NCBI GenBank assembly: GCA_029255685.2
Contig: CM055313.2
Location: 29,880,579 to 29,944,578, forward strand
Origin: Silene conica
Taxonomy: Eukaryota; Streptophyta; Magnoliopsida; Caryophyllales; Caryophyllaceae
Direction: 5' to 3'
DNA: 64,000 nt
A model generated the notes under the pieces. That model did no database searches. It worked only from the letters and a program-made list of their open reading frames with translations, and was not told the DNA's origin. Of the stretch, positions 55,503-64,000 are shown piece after piece (position 1 is the stretch's first letter; each line of letters begins with the position of its first letter). The translations under genes were made by a program, and so were the position numbers.

Positions 55503-58500
55503 GTGCAGGCTATAGTGGGAGGCAGCAGCAATTGGTATTTGGACAGTGGATGCTCACGTCATATGACGGGAGATAAAAACCAATTTCTCTCACTAAAGGC
55601 CTATGATGGCGGTATGGTGACTTTTGGTGACAACAAACGAGGTGAAATAGTTGGTATTGGAAAAGTTGGTAAGTCAAAGTCACTATGCGTCGACAAAGTG
55701 TTGCTTGTCAAAGGTTTGAAGCACAATCTTCTTAGTATCTCTCAATTATGTGATCGTGGTAATATTGTTGAATTCCGTGCAAATGAATGTAGAATAATAG
55801 ATGAAAAGACTAGGAATCTCATTCTTAGTGGTAATCGTGTTAAGGATGTTTACATGACCAACCTTCACTCTTTGTCGGGACAAACCTTGTCTTGCATGAG
55901 TGTTCAAAAGAATAACCCTTGGCTTTGGCATAAACGACTTGGTCATGTGAATGCCAAAACACTAAATACCATAAGAAAACTTGACCTAGTAGATGGCATT
56001 CCTAACATAAAATTTGAATTCAAATCTCTCTGTGATGACTGTGTAAAAGGGAAACAAGTAAAGAACTCCTTTAAATCCAAAAATGTCATTAGTACTTCTC
56101 TACCATTAGAACTCATCCACATAGATTTATGTGGACCAATGCGTATACCTAGCAAAGGTGGTAGTAGATACATTTGTGTAATTGTTGATGACTTCTCACG
56201 GTACGTTTGGATTTTGTTCCTAATTTCTAAGGATCAAACCTTTGATGAATTCCTTATTTGGGTCAAGAAGGTTCAAAATAAATTTGGATACAAACTCATT
56301 TCATTAAGATCCGATCATGGATCCGAATTTGAGAATTCATCTTTCAATGACTATTGTAATGAGTACGGTGTTAGCCATAACTTTTCTGCCGCTAGAACCC
56401 CACAACAAAACGGGGTAGTGGAAAGAATGAATCGAACTTTGGAAAACATGGCTAGGACTTTACTCATTAGTTCTAAGGTTCCTAGAAATTTTTGGGCAGA
56501 AGCGGTCAATACGTCTTGTTATACTTATAACCGTGTTATGATTCGAAAAATGTCAAACAAGACTCCTTATGAATTACTTCGAGGCAGAAAACCTAACATT
56601 TCACACTTAAAATGTTTTGGTAGTAAGTGTTTTGTTCACAATAATGGAAAAGATAACCTTGGAAAATTTGATGCTCGAAGTGATGAAGGAGTATTTGTCG
56701 GATATTCGGAACATAGTAAGGCTTATAAAATATATAACAAACGTACCATGAAAATGGAGGAAAGCGTACATGTAATATTTGATGAATCAAGTTTGTTTAT
56801 TTCTGATGATCAGGATGAAGAAGATGAATATGATGATGACTTTGAGATTGGCATGATCCGTCGTGACATGGATCAAGTACTAGAAGAGGACGAGCAACAG
56901 TCTGATCAACTGTTGCATGAGGAAAACGGCCAAAATCCAGGGGGAACTAACACTCCTTCACCAACAGAAGAAGCCAGCACCTCAGGGGGAAATTTGGAAA
57001 GGGAACAGCAACTGACCACACAAACAGAGGAAGAACCAAGTCCTCTTTCAACAAATCCCCAAAATTCAACAGTAGCTTCTACTGTTGCATCAGAAACAAA
57101 TAACTCCCCCGAACCACTTGTTCTCAAAAATTGGAAACATCAAAGCTCACATCCTGTATCAAACCTAGCCAGTGATCTCAATTCAGGAGTAAAAACCAGA
57201 TCTTCCCTCCAAAATTACTGTGCATTCCATTCTTTCATCTCAAAAATTGAACCAACCAATGTCACAGTGGCCTTGACTGATGAATACTGGACCACAGCAA
57301 TGCAAGAAGAATTAGAGCAATTTGAACGTAACAAGGTATGGCATCTGGTTCCTAGGCCTGCCCAACGTACTGTCATTGGTACGAGGTGGGTCTTTCGCAA
57401 TAAGCTTGATGATGTTGGAGAAATCGTACGTAACAAGGCTAGACTAGTGGTGCAAGGGTATAATCAACAAGAAGGAATTGATTATGATGAAACCTTTGCA
57501 CCGGTAGCTAGACTTGAGGCCATACGTATGCTCATAGCTTTTGCATCCTTTCAAGGTATCAAACTCTTTCAAATGGACGTGAAAACCGCGTTTCTAAATG
57601 GATACCTTGAAGAGGAAGTTTTTGTTGAACAACCTCCCGGATTTATAAATAATGAATTTCCTAACCATGTTTTCAAACTTGACAAAGCACTTTACGGTTT
57701 AAAGCAAGCTCCTCGAGCTTGGTATGACAGATTGTCTAAGTTTTTACTTGAAAACGGCTTCTCACGAGGCTCGGTTGATAAAACGTTGTTTATTAAGTCA
57801 CAAGGAACTGAACTGTTGCTTGCACAAGTTTATGTCGATGATATTATTTTTGGTGCAACAAATAACGTTCTTTATAAGTATTTTTCTGATTTGATGACAT
57901 CCGAATTTGAAATGAGTATGATGGGAGAACTAGGATTTTTCCTTGGTCTTCAAATCAAACAAAATGAACAAGGAACAATGATTCATCAACAAAAGTACTT
58001 AAAAGAGATGTTAAATAAGTTCGGGTTGTCCGACTCAAAACCAATGCCTACCCCCATGATGTCCAAAGTCAAAATTGACAAAGATGAAGAAGGTAAGAGT
58101 GTAAGTGAGAGGATTTATCGAGGTATGATTGGCTCACTTCTCTACTTAACCGCAAGTCGTCCGGATATACAATATAGTGTTTGTGTATGTGCTCGTTTCC
58201 AAGCAAATCCTAAAGAATCACACTTCAAAGCCGTAAAACGGATTTTTAGGTATTTGGTTGGAACACAAGGAGTACATCTTTGGTATCCAACTCATTTTGA
58301 ACTTGATCTTGTAGGTTTCTCGGATGCGGACTATGCCGGTGATCTCGTGGAAAGAAAAAGCACGTCGGGAATTGCAACGTTCCTTGGACCGTGCATAATT
58401 TCATGGGCCTCAAAGAAACAAAACACCGTTGCATTGTCCACGGCCGAAAGTGAGTACGTAAGTGCCGCTCTTTGTTGTGCGCAAATTCTATGGGTAAGAC

Positions 58501-58775
58501 AACAATTGCATGACTACGGTCTAATTTTCGAAACTACCCCTATTTTTTGCGATAACACTAGTGCAATTAACATTTCAAAAAATCCAATACAACACTCACG
58601 TACCAAACACATAGACATCCGACATCATTTTCTACGTGATCAAGTGGAAAAAGGACATATATGCTTAAGTTTTTGTAGAACCGAAGATCAACTTGCGGAT
58701 ATTTTCACAAAACCGTTGGAAAGAGAACAATTCGAAAGACTTCGGTCGGAAATTGGTTTGCGTGACAAAATATAA
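55503..58775 (+). CDS. pol: Copia E Pol: protease, integrase, reverse transcriptase, RNase H
   Basis: Open for 1,090 codons; the frame is open from 55,491 and has no ATG near its start (the first codon shown is GTG). It overlaps the end of gag in a different phase, so Pol is probably made by a +1 frameshift at the gag stop or from a modified RNA. Domains: protease WYLDSGCSRHM (residues 10-20), pre-integrase LWHKRLGH (about 141), the integrase D-D-E core (HIDLCG, VDDFSR, NGVVERMNRT), and a variable acidic linker (about 430-560) with inverted-repeat sites. Then RT with QMDVKTAFLNG and the catalytic YVDDIIFG (about 776), and RNase H with SDADYAGD, STAESEY and CDNTSAINISKNP. All catalytic residues that I can check are present. 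Confidence 0.93.
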   Translation: MQAIVGGSSNWYLDSGCSRHMTGDKNQFLSLKAYDGGMVTFGDNKRGEIVGIGKVGKSKSLCVDKVLLVKGLKHNLLSISQLCDRGNIVEFRANECRIIDEKTRNLILSGNRVKDVYMTNLHSLSGQTLSCMSVQKNNPWLWHKRLGHVNAKTLNTIRKLDLVDGIPNIKFEFKSLCDDCVKGKQVKNSFKSKNVISTSLPLELIHIDLCGPMRIPSKGGSRYICVIVDDFSRYVWILFLISKDQTFDEFLIWVKKVQNKFGYKLISLRSDHGSEFENSSFNDYCNEYGVSHNFSAARTPQQNGVVERMNRTLENMARTLLISSKVPRNFWAEAVNTSCYTYNRVMIRKMSNKTPYELLRGRKPNISHLKCFGSKCFVHNNGKDNLGKFDARSDEGVFVGYSEHSKAYKIYNKRTMKMEESVHVIFDESSLFISDDQDEEDEYDDDFEIGMIRRDMDQVLEEDEQQSDQLLHEENGQNPGGTNTPSPTEEASTSGGNLEREQQLTTQTEEEPSPLSTNPQNSTVASTVASETNNSPEPLVLKNWKHQSSHPVSNLASDLNSGVKTRSSLQNYCAFHSFISKIEPTNVTVALTDEYWTTAMQEELEQFERNKVWHLVPRPAQRTVIGTRWVFRNKLDDVGEIVRNKARLVVQGYNQQEGIDYDETFAPVARLEAIRMLIAFASFQGIKLFQMDVKTAFLNGYLEEEVFVEQPPGFINNEFPNHVFKLDKALYGLKQAPRAWYDRLSKFLLENGFSRGSVDKTLFIKSQGTELLLAQVYVDDIIFGATNNVLYKYFSDLMTSEFEMSMMGELGFFLGLQIKQNEQGTMIHQQKYLKEMLNKFGLSDSKPMPTPMMSKVKIDKDEEGKSVSERIYRGMIGSLLYLTASRPDIQYSVCVCARFQANPKESHFKAVKRIFRYLVGTQGVHLWYPTHFELDLVGFSDADYAGDLVERKSTSGIATFLGPCIISWASKKQNTVALSTAESEYVSAALCCAQILWVRQQLHDYGLIFETTPIFCDNTSAINISKNPIQHSRTKHIDIRHHFLRDQVEKGHICLSFCRTEDQLADIFTKPLEREQFERLRSEIGLRDKI
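56894..56916. repeat. Perfect inverted repeat in the E pol linker
   Basis: GCAACAGT-N7-ACTGTTGC. Here the first base is the third position of a codon. In gag (55,230) it is the second, and at 57,066 the first. All three reading phases are therefore used. A one-mismatch copy follows at 57,066-57,088 and a weak one at 57,261-57,283. Confidence 0.93.
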
Positions 58776-59156
58776 CGAAATTGAAAAATTACGTACTTCT
58801 CCTACATGATTGACTAGAGGAGATAACTTAATACATACTAAAAATTAGTACTCATCAACTATGTTTAATATTATGTGTAGTACTACCTATGTAAAATAAA
58901 ATCACAATTAAAGTGAATAGTGTACTTTTACTTGTTGAGCCACTCAAAATTAAATGTATTGTCACATCAAAACCAACCATCCTTCTCATAAAGTACAACC
59001 TCTTACATATTAAACAACTACCTACTCTTATCCCTTCATTTCCCATGCAAACTTGTACTCTCATTATACAAAATTCAAAAAAAAAAAAACTGCCAAACTC
59101 CTCTCCTTCCTCACCCGTCCAAAACCGTACAACCTTCACCTCCCTTCTTCAATATA
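58776..59156 (+). other. Spacer between pol and ORF3 of E
   Basis: 381 bp, AT-rich then C-rich (CCTTCACCTCCCTTCTTC just before ORF3), with an A-run at 59,079-59,090. No splice acceptor stands out clearly. A promoter or intron serving ORF3 could lie here, but I cannot point to it. Confidence 0.5.
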
Positions 59157-61121
59157 ATGCCTCCCAAAAATCTTGCAAGAGAACTACAAAATCTTAGAAA
59201 TTCCTTCAACCCAAAGTTTGTAGCAAAAAGAAAGAATATGTCTACCCAACCCGAATCAAATGTTACCACTGCCTCCGAATCCACCAAAACCACTCAATCC
59301 CGTAAGAAGGTGGCTGTCCGAGGTGGTAAAACCGGTCGAAAAATGCGTGGCAAGGGACGAAGGGAACCCATTTCCCTTCAACTTGATCCTTCGGTAGACT
59401 TTGATACCGATGAGGAAGAAGAAGGTGATAAAAATAAAGAGGCTAATGTCAGAGAAAGTGAAGAAGAAGCAAGGACCGATCTTCCTGATTTGAATATCGA
59501 GGACAATGAAGCAACTGAAAGTGATGAGATTGATCAAATCATGGCTGATCTCAGCAAGAAAAAGGAAGAGGAAATGAGAAAATCAAAAGAAAAAGAAAAG
59601 AAAAGGGAGAAGGTAGTAAAGAAAAAGTCGAAAGAAGTTGTGGAGGAAGAAGAAGAAAATGAAGTGGTTGAGACACTCAATGAGATGAGTGCGAGCAAAG
59701 AAAAGGAAAATTCGGAAATGAATGAAGAAAGTGTGGGAACAAAGGAGAAAAACACAGAGGCTATGGAAGAGGATGAAACAGTGAACACCACTGTTGAAGA
59801 AGAAGAAAATCAGAATGAAGATGAGGTGTTCGAGGAAACGCTTGACCCACTATTTTCCGAACCCTCATCCAAAACCCGTTCCAAAGGAAAGATGCCAGCA
59901 ATTGTTGAAGAAGAAGAGGATGATGAAATCCCCCATGAACGTCCACCCACCAAAGCAACCAAAACCGCAAAACGCAAAGGGTCCGGATCCAAAACTCGCC
60001 CGGCTAAGAAGGCGAAAGCATCAAAGCTCTTGTCCTCTCTTGAAGAAGAAGATGAGGAAACTATGGGAGACAAGACACTCGCCAACACTTGTCGCACTCT
60101 TGCCGTGTCCTCATACCCAGAACCCTTCAAAAATGATGTGGCTAATCATCTCAACTCTCTTGACTTGCCGGAGGACACATTGAAGACATGTCACAGTATC
60201 CTCAACTGTTGCTTTCACAGTGGAAGACGATATCGCAAGTCTTGGTATGATTCATCACCCGCTTTTAAATATTTTAAGGAAGCTATGTTTGCACAGGGTT
60301 GGGTGAACCTTCTCGACAAGTATAGTCCCATGTACTTGTCCGAAGTCATCCAATTCTATGCAACAGTCAGAGTTGATGTTGCTTCGGGTACCCTTTCTGC
60401 TGTGATAAACCGTAAGCCATTTGTTCTCACTATTGAGAGGCTTGCTGGGTTGCTTGAGATCTCTGATGTGGGGTTGACAACGTTTCCTAAACGTGACTGG
60501 GGGGAAGTGGAGGAAGTCACAAGTGCTCAAGTACTCAAGGTACTTCGTCCTAGTGCACCCGAGGGCCCAACCAATATCTATGCCATTGAACTTCCCGCCC
60601 CAATTCGCTTTGTCTTTAACCTCGTATTTCGCAACCTAGTACCTAGCAACAATAGCCGAGGGAGATGCTCTCTTCTTGACATGCTCCTTATTCACCATAT
60701 TGTTAAACACAAACCCATCAACCTTCCGCGCCTTATATTTTCCCGCATCCATGAAGCGGCCACCGGTTTCCAAAACGGTGTTTTTGACACTACTTTTGTG
60801 GTGCCATATGGTATGTGGCTGTCATTGGTGTTTTCTGCTGAGAGGGTGGTGAAAAAGGGTAGCCCAGCCGTTGAAAAATTGAGTGATGAGATGGCATCGG
60901 GGTTGTTGTCAAGGATGAGCATGGCCGTGGTTAATGGAGTTTTGGTGAAGAAAACTCAAGCAACAGTGGGAGGGAATGTTGATCAGAAAGAGGTCCTTGC
61001 TCGGTTGAATCAGTTGGCTGAAACTATGGGGCAGCTGGTCAAGGACGTGAGCTACTTGAAAGGAGCAATGGCTGAGCTCAAAACCATGAATGAAGACCTT
61101 CTTGAGCGCTTTGCATCCTAA
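59157..61121 (+). CDS. Copia E third ORF (654 residues), unknown function, env-position protein
   Basis: A complete, undamaged frame from ATG 59,157. Residues 1-75 are basic with likely nuclear localisation signals (GRKMRGKGRR). Residues 75-310 are a very acidic/lysine-rich low-complexity region (EEEEEN, KKKEEEMRKSKEKEKKR). At about 270-290 is a second basic cluster (KRKGSGSKTRPAKKAKASK). Residues 320-570 form a folded-looking domain (YSPMYLSEVIQFYATVRVD, FVLTIERLAGLLEI), similar in style to the plant-transposon-associated domain found in third ORFs of other retroelements. The C-terminus (590-650) is a predicted coiled coil. I see no signal peptide or transmembrane helix, so env-like is only a positional label; the composition suggests a nuclear, nucleic-acid-associated protein. 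Four inverted-repeat sites lie in it (59,775; 60,190; 60,360; 60,960). Confidence 0.85.
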   Translation: MPPKNLARELQNLRNSFNPKFVAKRKNMSTQPESNVTTASESTKTTQSRKKVAVRGGKTGRKMRGKGRREPISLQLDPSVDFDTDEEEEGDKNKEANVRESEEEARTDLPDLNIEDNEATESDEIDQIMADLSKKKEEEMRKSKEKEKKREKVVKKKSKEVVEEEEENEVVETLNEMSASKEKENSEMNEESVGTKEKNTEAMEEDETVNTTVEEEENQNEDEVFEETLDPLFSEPSSKTRSKGKMPAIVEEEEDDEIPHERPPTKATKTAKRKGSGSKTRPAKKAKASKLLSSLEEEDEETMGDKTLANTCRTLAVSSYPEPFKNDVANHLNSLDLPEDTLKTCHSILNCCFHSGRRYRKSWYDSSPAFKYFKEAMFAQGWVNLLDKYSPMYLSEVIQFYATVRVDVASGTLSAVINRKPFVLTIERLAGLLEISDVGLTTFPKRDWGEVEEVTSAQVLKVLRPSAPEGPTNIYAIELPAPIRFVFNLVFRNLVPSNNSRGRCSLLDMLLIHHIVKHKPINLPRLIFSRIHEAATGFQNGVFDTTFVVPYGMWLSLVFSAERVVKKGSPAVEKLSDEMASGLLSRMSMAVVNGVLVKKTQATVGGNVDQKEVLARLNQLAETMGQLVKDVSYLKGAMAELKTMNEDLLERFAS

Positions 61122-61534
61122 ACAATCAACCTTCCCCATTAATCATTAACCCCCCTTCCCGTGGCTTTTCAAAAACTTGTTCTAAGTACACTATTTATTT
61201 TGTTGTTGTTTTTGTTTTATGCACTCTAAGTACTATGCTTCTATGAACTATGTTATGTGAACTCTTTTGCAGGTGTATTTAGTCCCCCCTTGATGATGTC
61301 AAGAGGGGGAAGTATGTGGTTTTAACATGTGTTGCTTGTCTCGTAACTCTTAGGCTAACGTTCACCTTGAATATGTCTTAGCTTGATGCTTGGAAAGAAC
61401 TACTTAGACTAAGGCATATTAGTTTTTTAACCTCTTGATCATATGTGAACAATCATGTTAGGTGTTTAGACCGACCTTGGGTTTAGGGGGAAAAAATCAC
61501 ATGTTTTAGGCTTGTCATCATCAAAGGGGGAATT
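61122..61534 (+). other. E 3' noncoding region and polypurine tract
   Basis: Contains a hairpin at 61,284-61,309 (arms CCCCCTTGA and TCAAGAGGGGG) and the polypurine tract CAAAGGGGGAATT ending at the LTR border (61,522-61,534). The purine run of the hairpin (AAGAGGGGGAAG) looks like a second polypurine tract, 225 bp before the LTR. Confidence 0.75.
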
Positions 61535-62927
61535 TGTTGGAACAATTTAAGTTGATGATGACAAGTCCTTGTTAATATTAATTGTTTGTTCTTAAGTAGC
61601 ATGAATTGAGTATTCAAGGCTAAGCAAATGGATTGAAGAACAAAGGCAACAAAGAGATCATCCATTATGTTTCAAACATGATCAAGAAGAACAACACAAG
61701 TCAAGAACATCCCCTTGTAACCTAAGTCACAAATGTAAGAGTAAGTGGAACATCCTCGTTAAAATCAAGTGTTAGCTTTGTCATGCAACAGTCCATCAGA
61801 CTGTTGCGTCTGTACCGCATGGAGTTTTTTAGTTCGAGAAAAATGTTTTCAAGTAATGTGCAAAACAGTCACTTTAGTTTTCTGAAAATAATTGTCAAAT
61901 CTATTTTCTTGTAAAATCGTCTTCTCTTTTGGCACGCACGAATTGAAGCGTAAAAACCCGTCTTATTCGTAGTGTACCACATTTCGTAAAATAATAAGAA
62001 CTTATGAATTGTTTACATTTGAAATGTAAATAGTACTAAGCATCTTATTAGAAGATATTTTACAAACACAAATCTGATTTGCTTTATCAAAAGCCAATGA
62101 AAACTAAACAACAATATGTACTTGTCAAGTGGGCTAGTTATTATCCAATGGACAAAAGTACAAAGGAAGTACACATTGGGTAATACCCACATTTGAGGTA
62201 CTATAAAAGAAACCCCTTAGCCTCATTCAATGCTAAGGCTTTTACAACATTTATTGAAGTTTTCTGCAAAACTCTTAAGCCTTCAAAGTTCTTTCTTTAA
62301 GTTTTGCAAAAACATTTTAAGTTTAAAAGTCTTCAAACGTTTTTCTCAAACTCGGTCTGAAAATCTCCATGCATCAGTAAGCTACACTGTGACATAATGA
62401 GTTTGTTCCATGATTCTCGTGTTTAGATCTTAAATGTAAATCTCCACGTTCTTAAGTGAACATCTGAGATTCTGATCCTGTAAACCAGAGATAGAACGTC
62501 CCAAAACTCTTGAAGCGGAGTAGCTTTAAGTTTGAGTCAAGTCTTGAAGCGGAGTAGCTTTGAGCAAATGCAACCGGAGTAGGTTGGCGAGTTATTTTAC
62601 TTGTATTCGTTTAGTTGTTGGAGTAAATTTCTAAACAATCAATAAAATAACGGTTGGACGTAGGTCTCGGAGTAGAGACTGAACCAATTTTTTAACTTTG
62701 GTTGTTTGTTTATTTACTTACATACTTCTCGCTTTATTCTCGCTAACTTGAACGATTCCAAGTTTCTGTGTAACAGTCAATCATACTGTTGCATAGAACA
62801 CTTTGCTCATCTTGTGAACTTACTCGTCATTAAGTCTCTCAAGTGTAGTTGTCGTTAAAATTTTAAAAAGGTCACACCTAATTCACCCCCTCCCCCTCTT
62901 AGGTGTTTATTCGTTCTTAACTCTTCA
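61535..62927 (+). repeat. Copia E right LTR (1,393 bp)
   Basis: Same length and, as far as I can read, the same sequence as the left LTR, with the TATA box at 62,202 and inverted repeats at 61,785, 62,371 and 62,770. Followed by the GAATG target duplication. Confidence 0.95.
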
Positions 62928-63020
62928 GAATGAACTGACTAAAATACAAAGTATACCCTATGTTCCTTTAAGAGATTTATACGTGTTGTTGCACTAATGT
63001 TGAGGATACTAGCTCCAACA

Positions 63021-64000
63021 GTTAATCTAGCTCACAATTTTACTCATGTGATGTGATGATGTAATTTTTTATTTTACTGTAGATTTGTTCTATTAGTATT
63101 AATTAAGTAGTTAATTCATGTTAACTACCGCGTAATTGTTGAGTCATTTGTTTACCTTTTATATTAATTGTGAGGGCTATCAACGGTAAATAAATGATCG
63201 AGATTGGAAATTTACTGATATAGTTCACCTGTAAGGCTGTTACTATCGAATTATACAATAGTAGATATTGTATAAAACCTCAAACTTTAGTAAGGTAGTT
63301 AATTAATAATTGCGTAGGTAATGTTATCGGTTCTATCAGGAAGATGCCTATTGCTTTCGCAGCGAGAAATTGTTGGCTTAGAAACATTGGTGAAATCAGA
63401 AATGTGTATATATGATTTTAGACATAATTCAAGAATACGGAATAGCTAAAACCAATCAAAAGCTGATTGATGTTTGATAACACGAAGCAGTAATCATTTA
63501 ATAACGCTATTGCTTGATCTTTCCCCAAGTCTTCTTAGTTGTAAAACACATGTTGAGTAATATATATATTTAATATATTGTTTATGTTTTAATAATGACA
63601 AGTCTAAATAATTATGTTTTATATACATATGCGTGTAATCGTGCGTTTAAGTGTACAGTTAATTATAGAGCGAAGATCGTAGTCTAGCAAAGTATAGATA
63701 CAATCGTAGATTGAAGAAAAAGATCAAGCTCATGTCAAAGTCTTTTTGAAGACTTACAAGATAAAAGTCTTATTACGGAATCAAAGAGTTCTTAAGTTAT
63801 AGGTCGTATCTATAACTATTGAAGAAATGAGATTTGCGTGGAATAAATAAAAGCGTGAAGATATATGCGTATTATTATTATATTGTCATATATTAATTTA
63901 GTAATATTAAAACGGTTTTTGGAATAGAAATATTCTTTGGTTGAAAAGAATTAAAATAATTATCCTATGAGATAATTATTTATTCTAATATACTAAGAAT
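63021..64000. other. Right-edge intergenic DNA
   Basis: AT-rich, no frame of note. A weak fold-back (ATTGTTGAGTCATTTGTTTACC ... GGTAAATAAATGATCGAGA, about 63,136-63,206; quoted in part) looks like an eroded Stowaway MITE. I see nothing else that I can support. Confidence 0.45.

Larger units (their letters stand above)
52018..62927 (+). mobile_element. Copia element E: SIRE-like, apparently intact, very young
   Basis: LTRs 52,018-53,410 and 61,535-62,927, each 1,393 bp, with no difference noticed in side-by-side reading. A perfect GAATG target duplication (52,013-52,017; 62,928-62,932). It has a PBS, gag (674 codons), pol (1,090 codons), a third ORF (654 codons) and a polypurine tract, all without visible damage. 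Long LTRs, a long gag with coiled coil, and an extra ORF after pol place it near SIRE/Maximus copia elements. It carries a characteristic dispersed inverted repeat. Confidence 0.93.
51210..63020 (-). repeat. Solo-LTR-like copia remnant F, split by element E
   Basis: Two parts, about 51,210-52,012 and 62,933-63,020, flank element E and together match a D-type LTR on the minus strand: GACTAAACGTTTAGTC, GGTGTGACTCTTAGGGACCAG, AGCAAGTCAACCGTTATTGATAAACGTG, then on the other side CCTTTAAGAGATTTATA and GGATACTAGCTCCAACA at the end. No gag or pol of the same element is adjacent, so it is a solo LTR or a fragment. The left border is not sharp. The range given includes E. Confidence 0.65.

Noticed and set aside
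59810-60130. Serine-rich frames on the minus strand opposite ORF3 of E
   Set aside because: They are mirror images of the GAA/GAG-rich coding strand. No independent support.
52013-62932. E inserted into a coding gene
   Set aside because: Flanks on both sides match a copia LTR (F), so the target is an older LTR remnant.

Overview
The window is nuclear DNA of a flowering plant. It holds spliced host genes, a CC-NBS-LRR resistance-type gene, Stowaway and hAT-type MITEs, a LINE remnant, and deeply nested Ty1/copia and Ty3/gypsy LTR retrotransposons. The coiled-coil part of the resistance gene reminds me of dicots of the Caryophyllales, but that is only an impression. Nothing bacterial is present.

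Layout. At 0.36-2.35 kb is a multi-exon gene for the C-terminal half of an RPA1-like single-stranded-DNA-binding protein, with one frame-breaking base loss. At 2.67-3.55 kb are two coiled-coil exon fragments in opposite orientation and a minus-strand LINE tail. A MITE with TAA target duplications lies at 3.7-4.2 kb. About 4.5-11.4 kb is copia element A (plus strand, 5' truncated, no left LTR). A hAT-type MITE carrying a nested Stowaway is at 11.4-11.95 kb.

The resistance gene starts at 12,597 and is broken after its GLPL-like motif. Its LRR half resumes at 47,432. The roughly 34 kb between them is a copia remnant (G, minus strand) and an Athila-like gypsy element (B, 16,144-47,431) with an env-like third ORF. 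A further partial B tail is fused to B's left LTR. Two copia elements sit inside B: D (minus strand, 20,164-29,074) between gag and protease, and C (plus strand, 32,504-40,643) near the end of pol, with a perfect ACAAC duplication. C keeps a decayed gag but has no pol, so it looks non-autonomous.

To the right are an F-box pseudogene (50.0 kb), a 270-bp Stowaway, and a solo-LTR-like remnant (F) split by copia element E. E (52,018-62,927) is SIRE-like. It has two 1,393-bp LTRs with no difference seen by eye, a perfect GAATG target duplication, open gag and pol, and an intact 654-residue third ORF. It is clearly the youngest insertion.

How the parts relate. Most coding capacity is retroelement gag/pol. 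The host genes (RPA1-like, NLR, F-box) all show damage. The most unusual signals are not ORFs but short inverted-repeat systems particular to each element: a GCAACAGT-N7-ACTGTTGC motif scattered through LTRs, gag, pol and ORF3 of E; an array of CTCGATCGAG palindromes in the leader of D; GGGTGTTATAACACCC palindromes in the B promoter region, repeated upstream of its env-like ORF; and a conserved 3' noncoding block plus a hairpin next to the polypurine tract shared by copia A, C and D.
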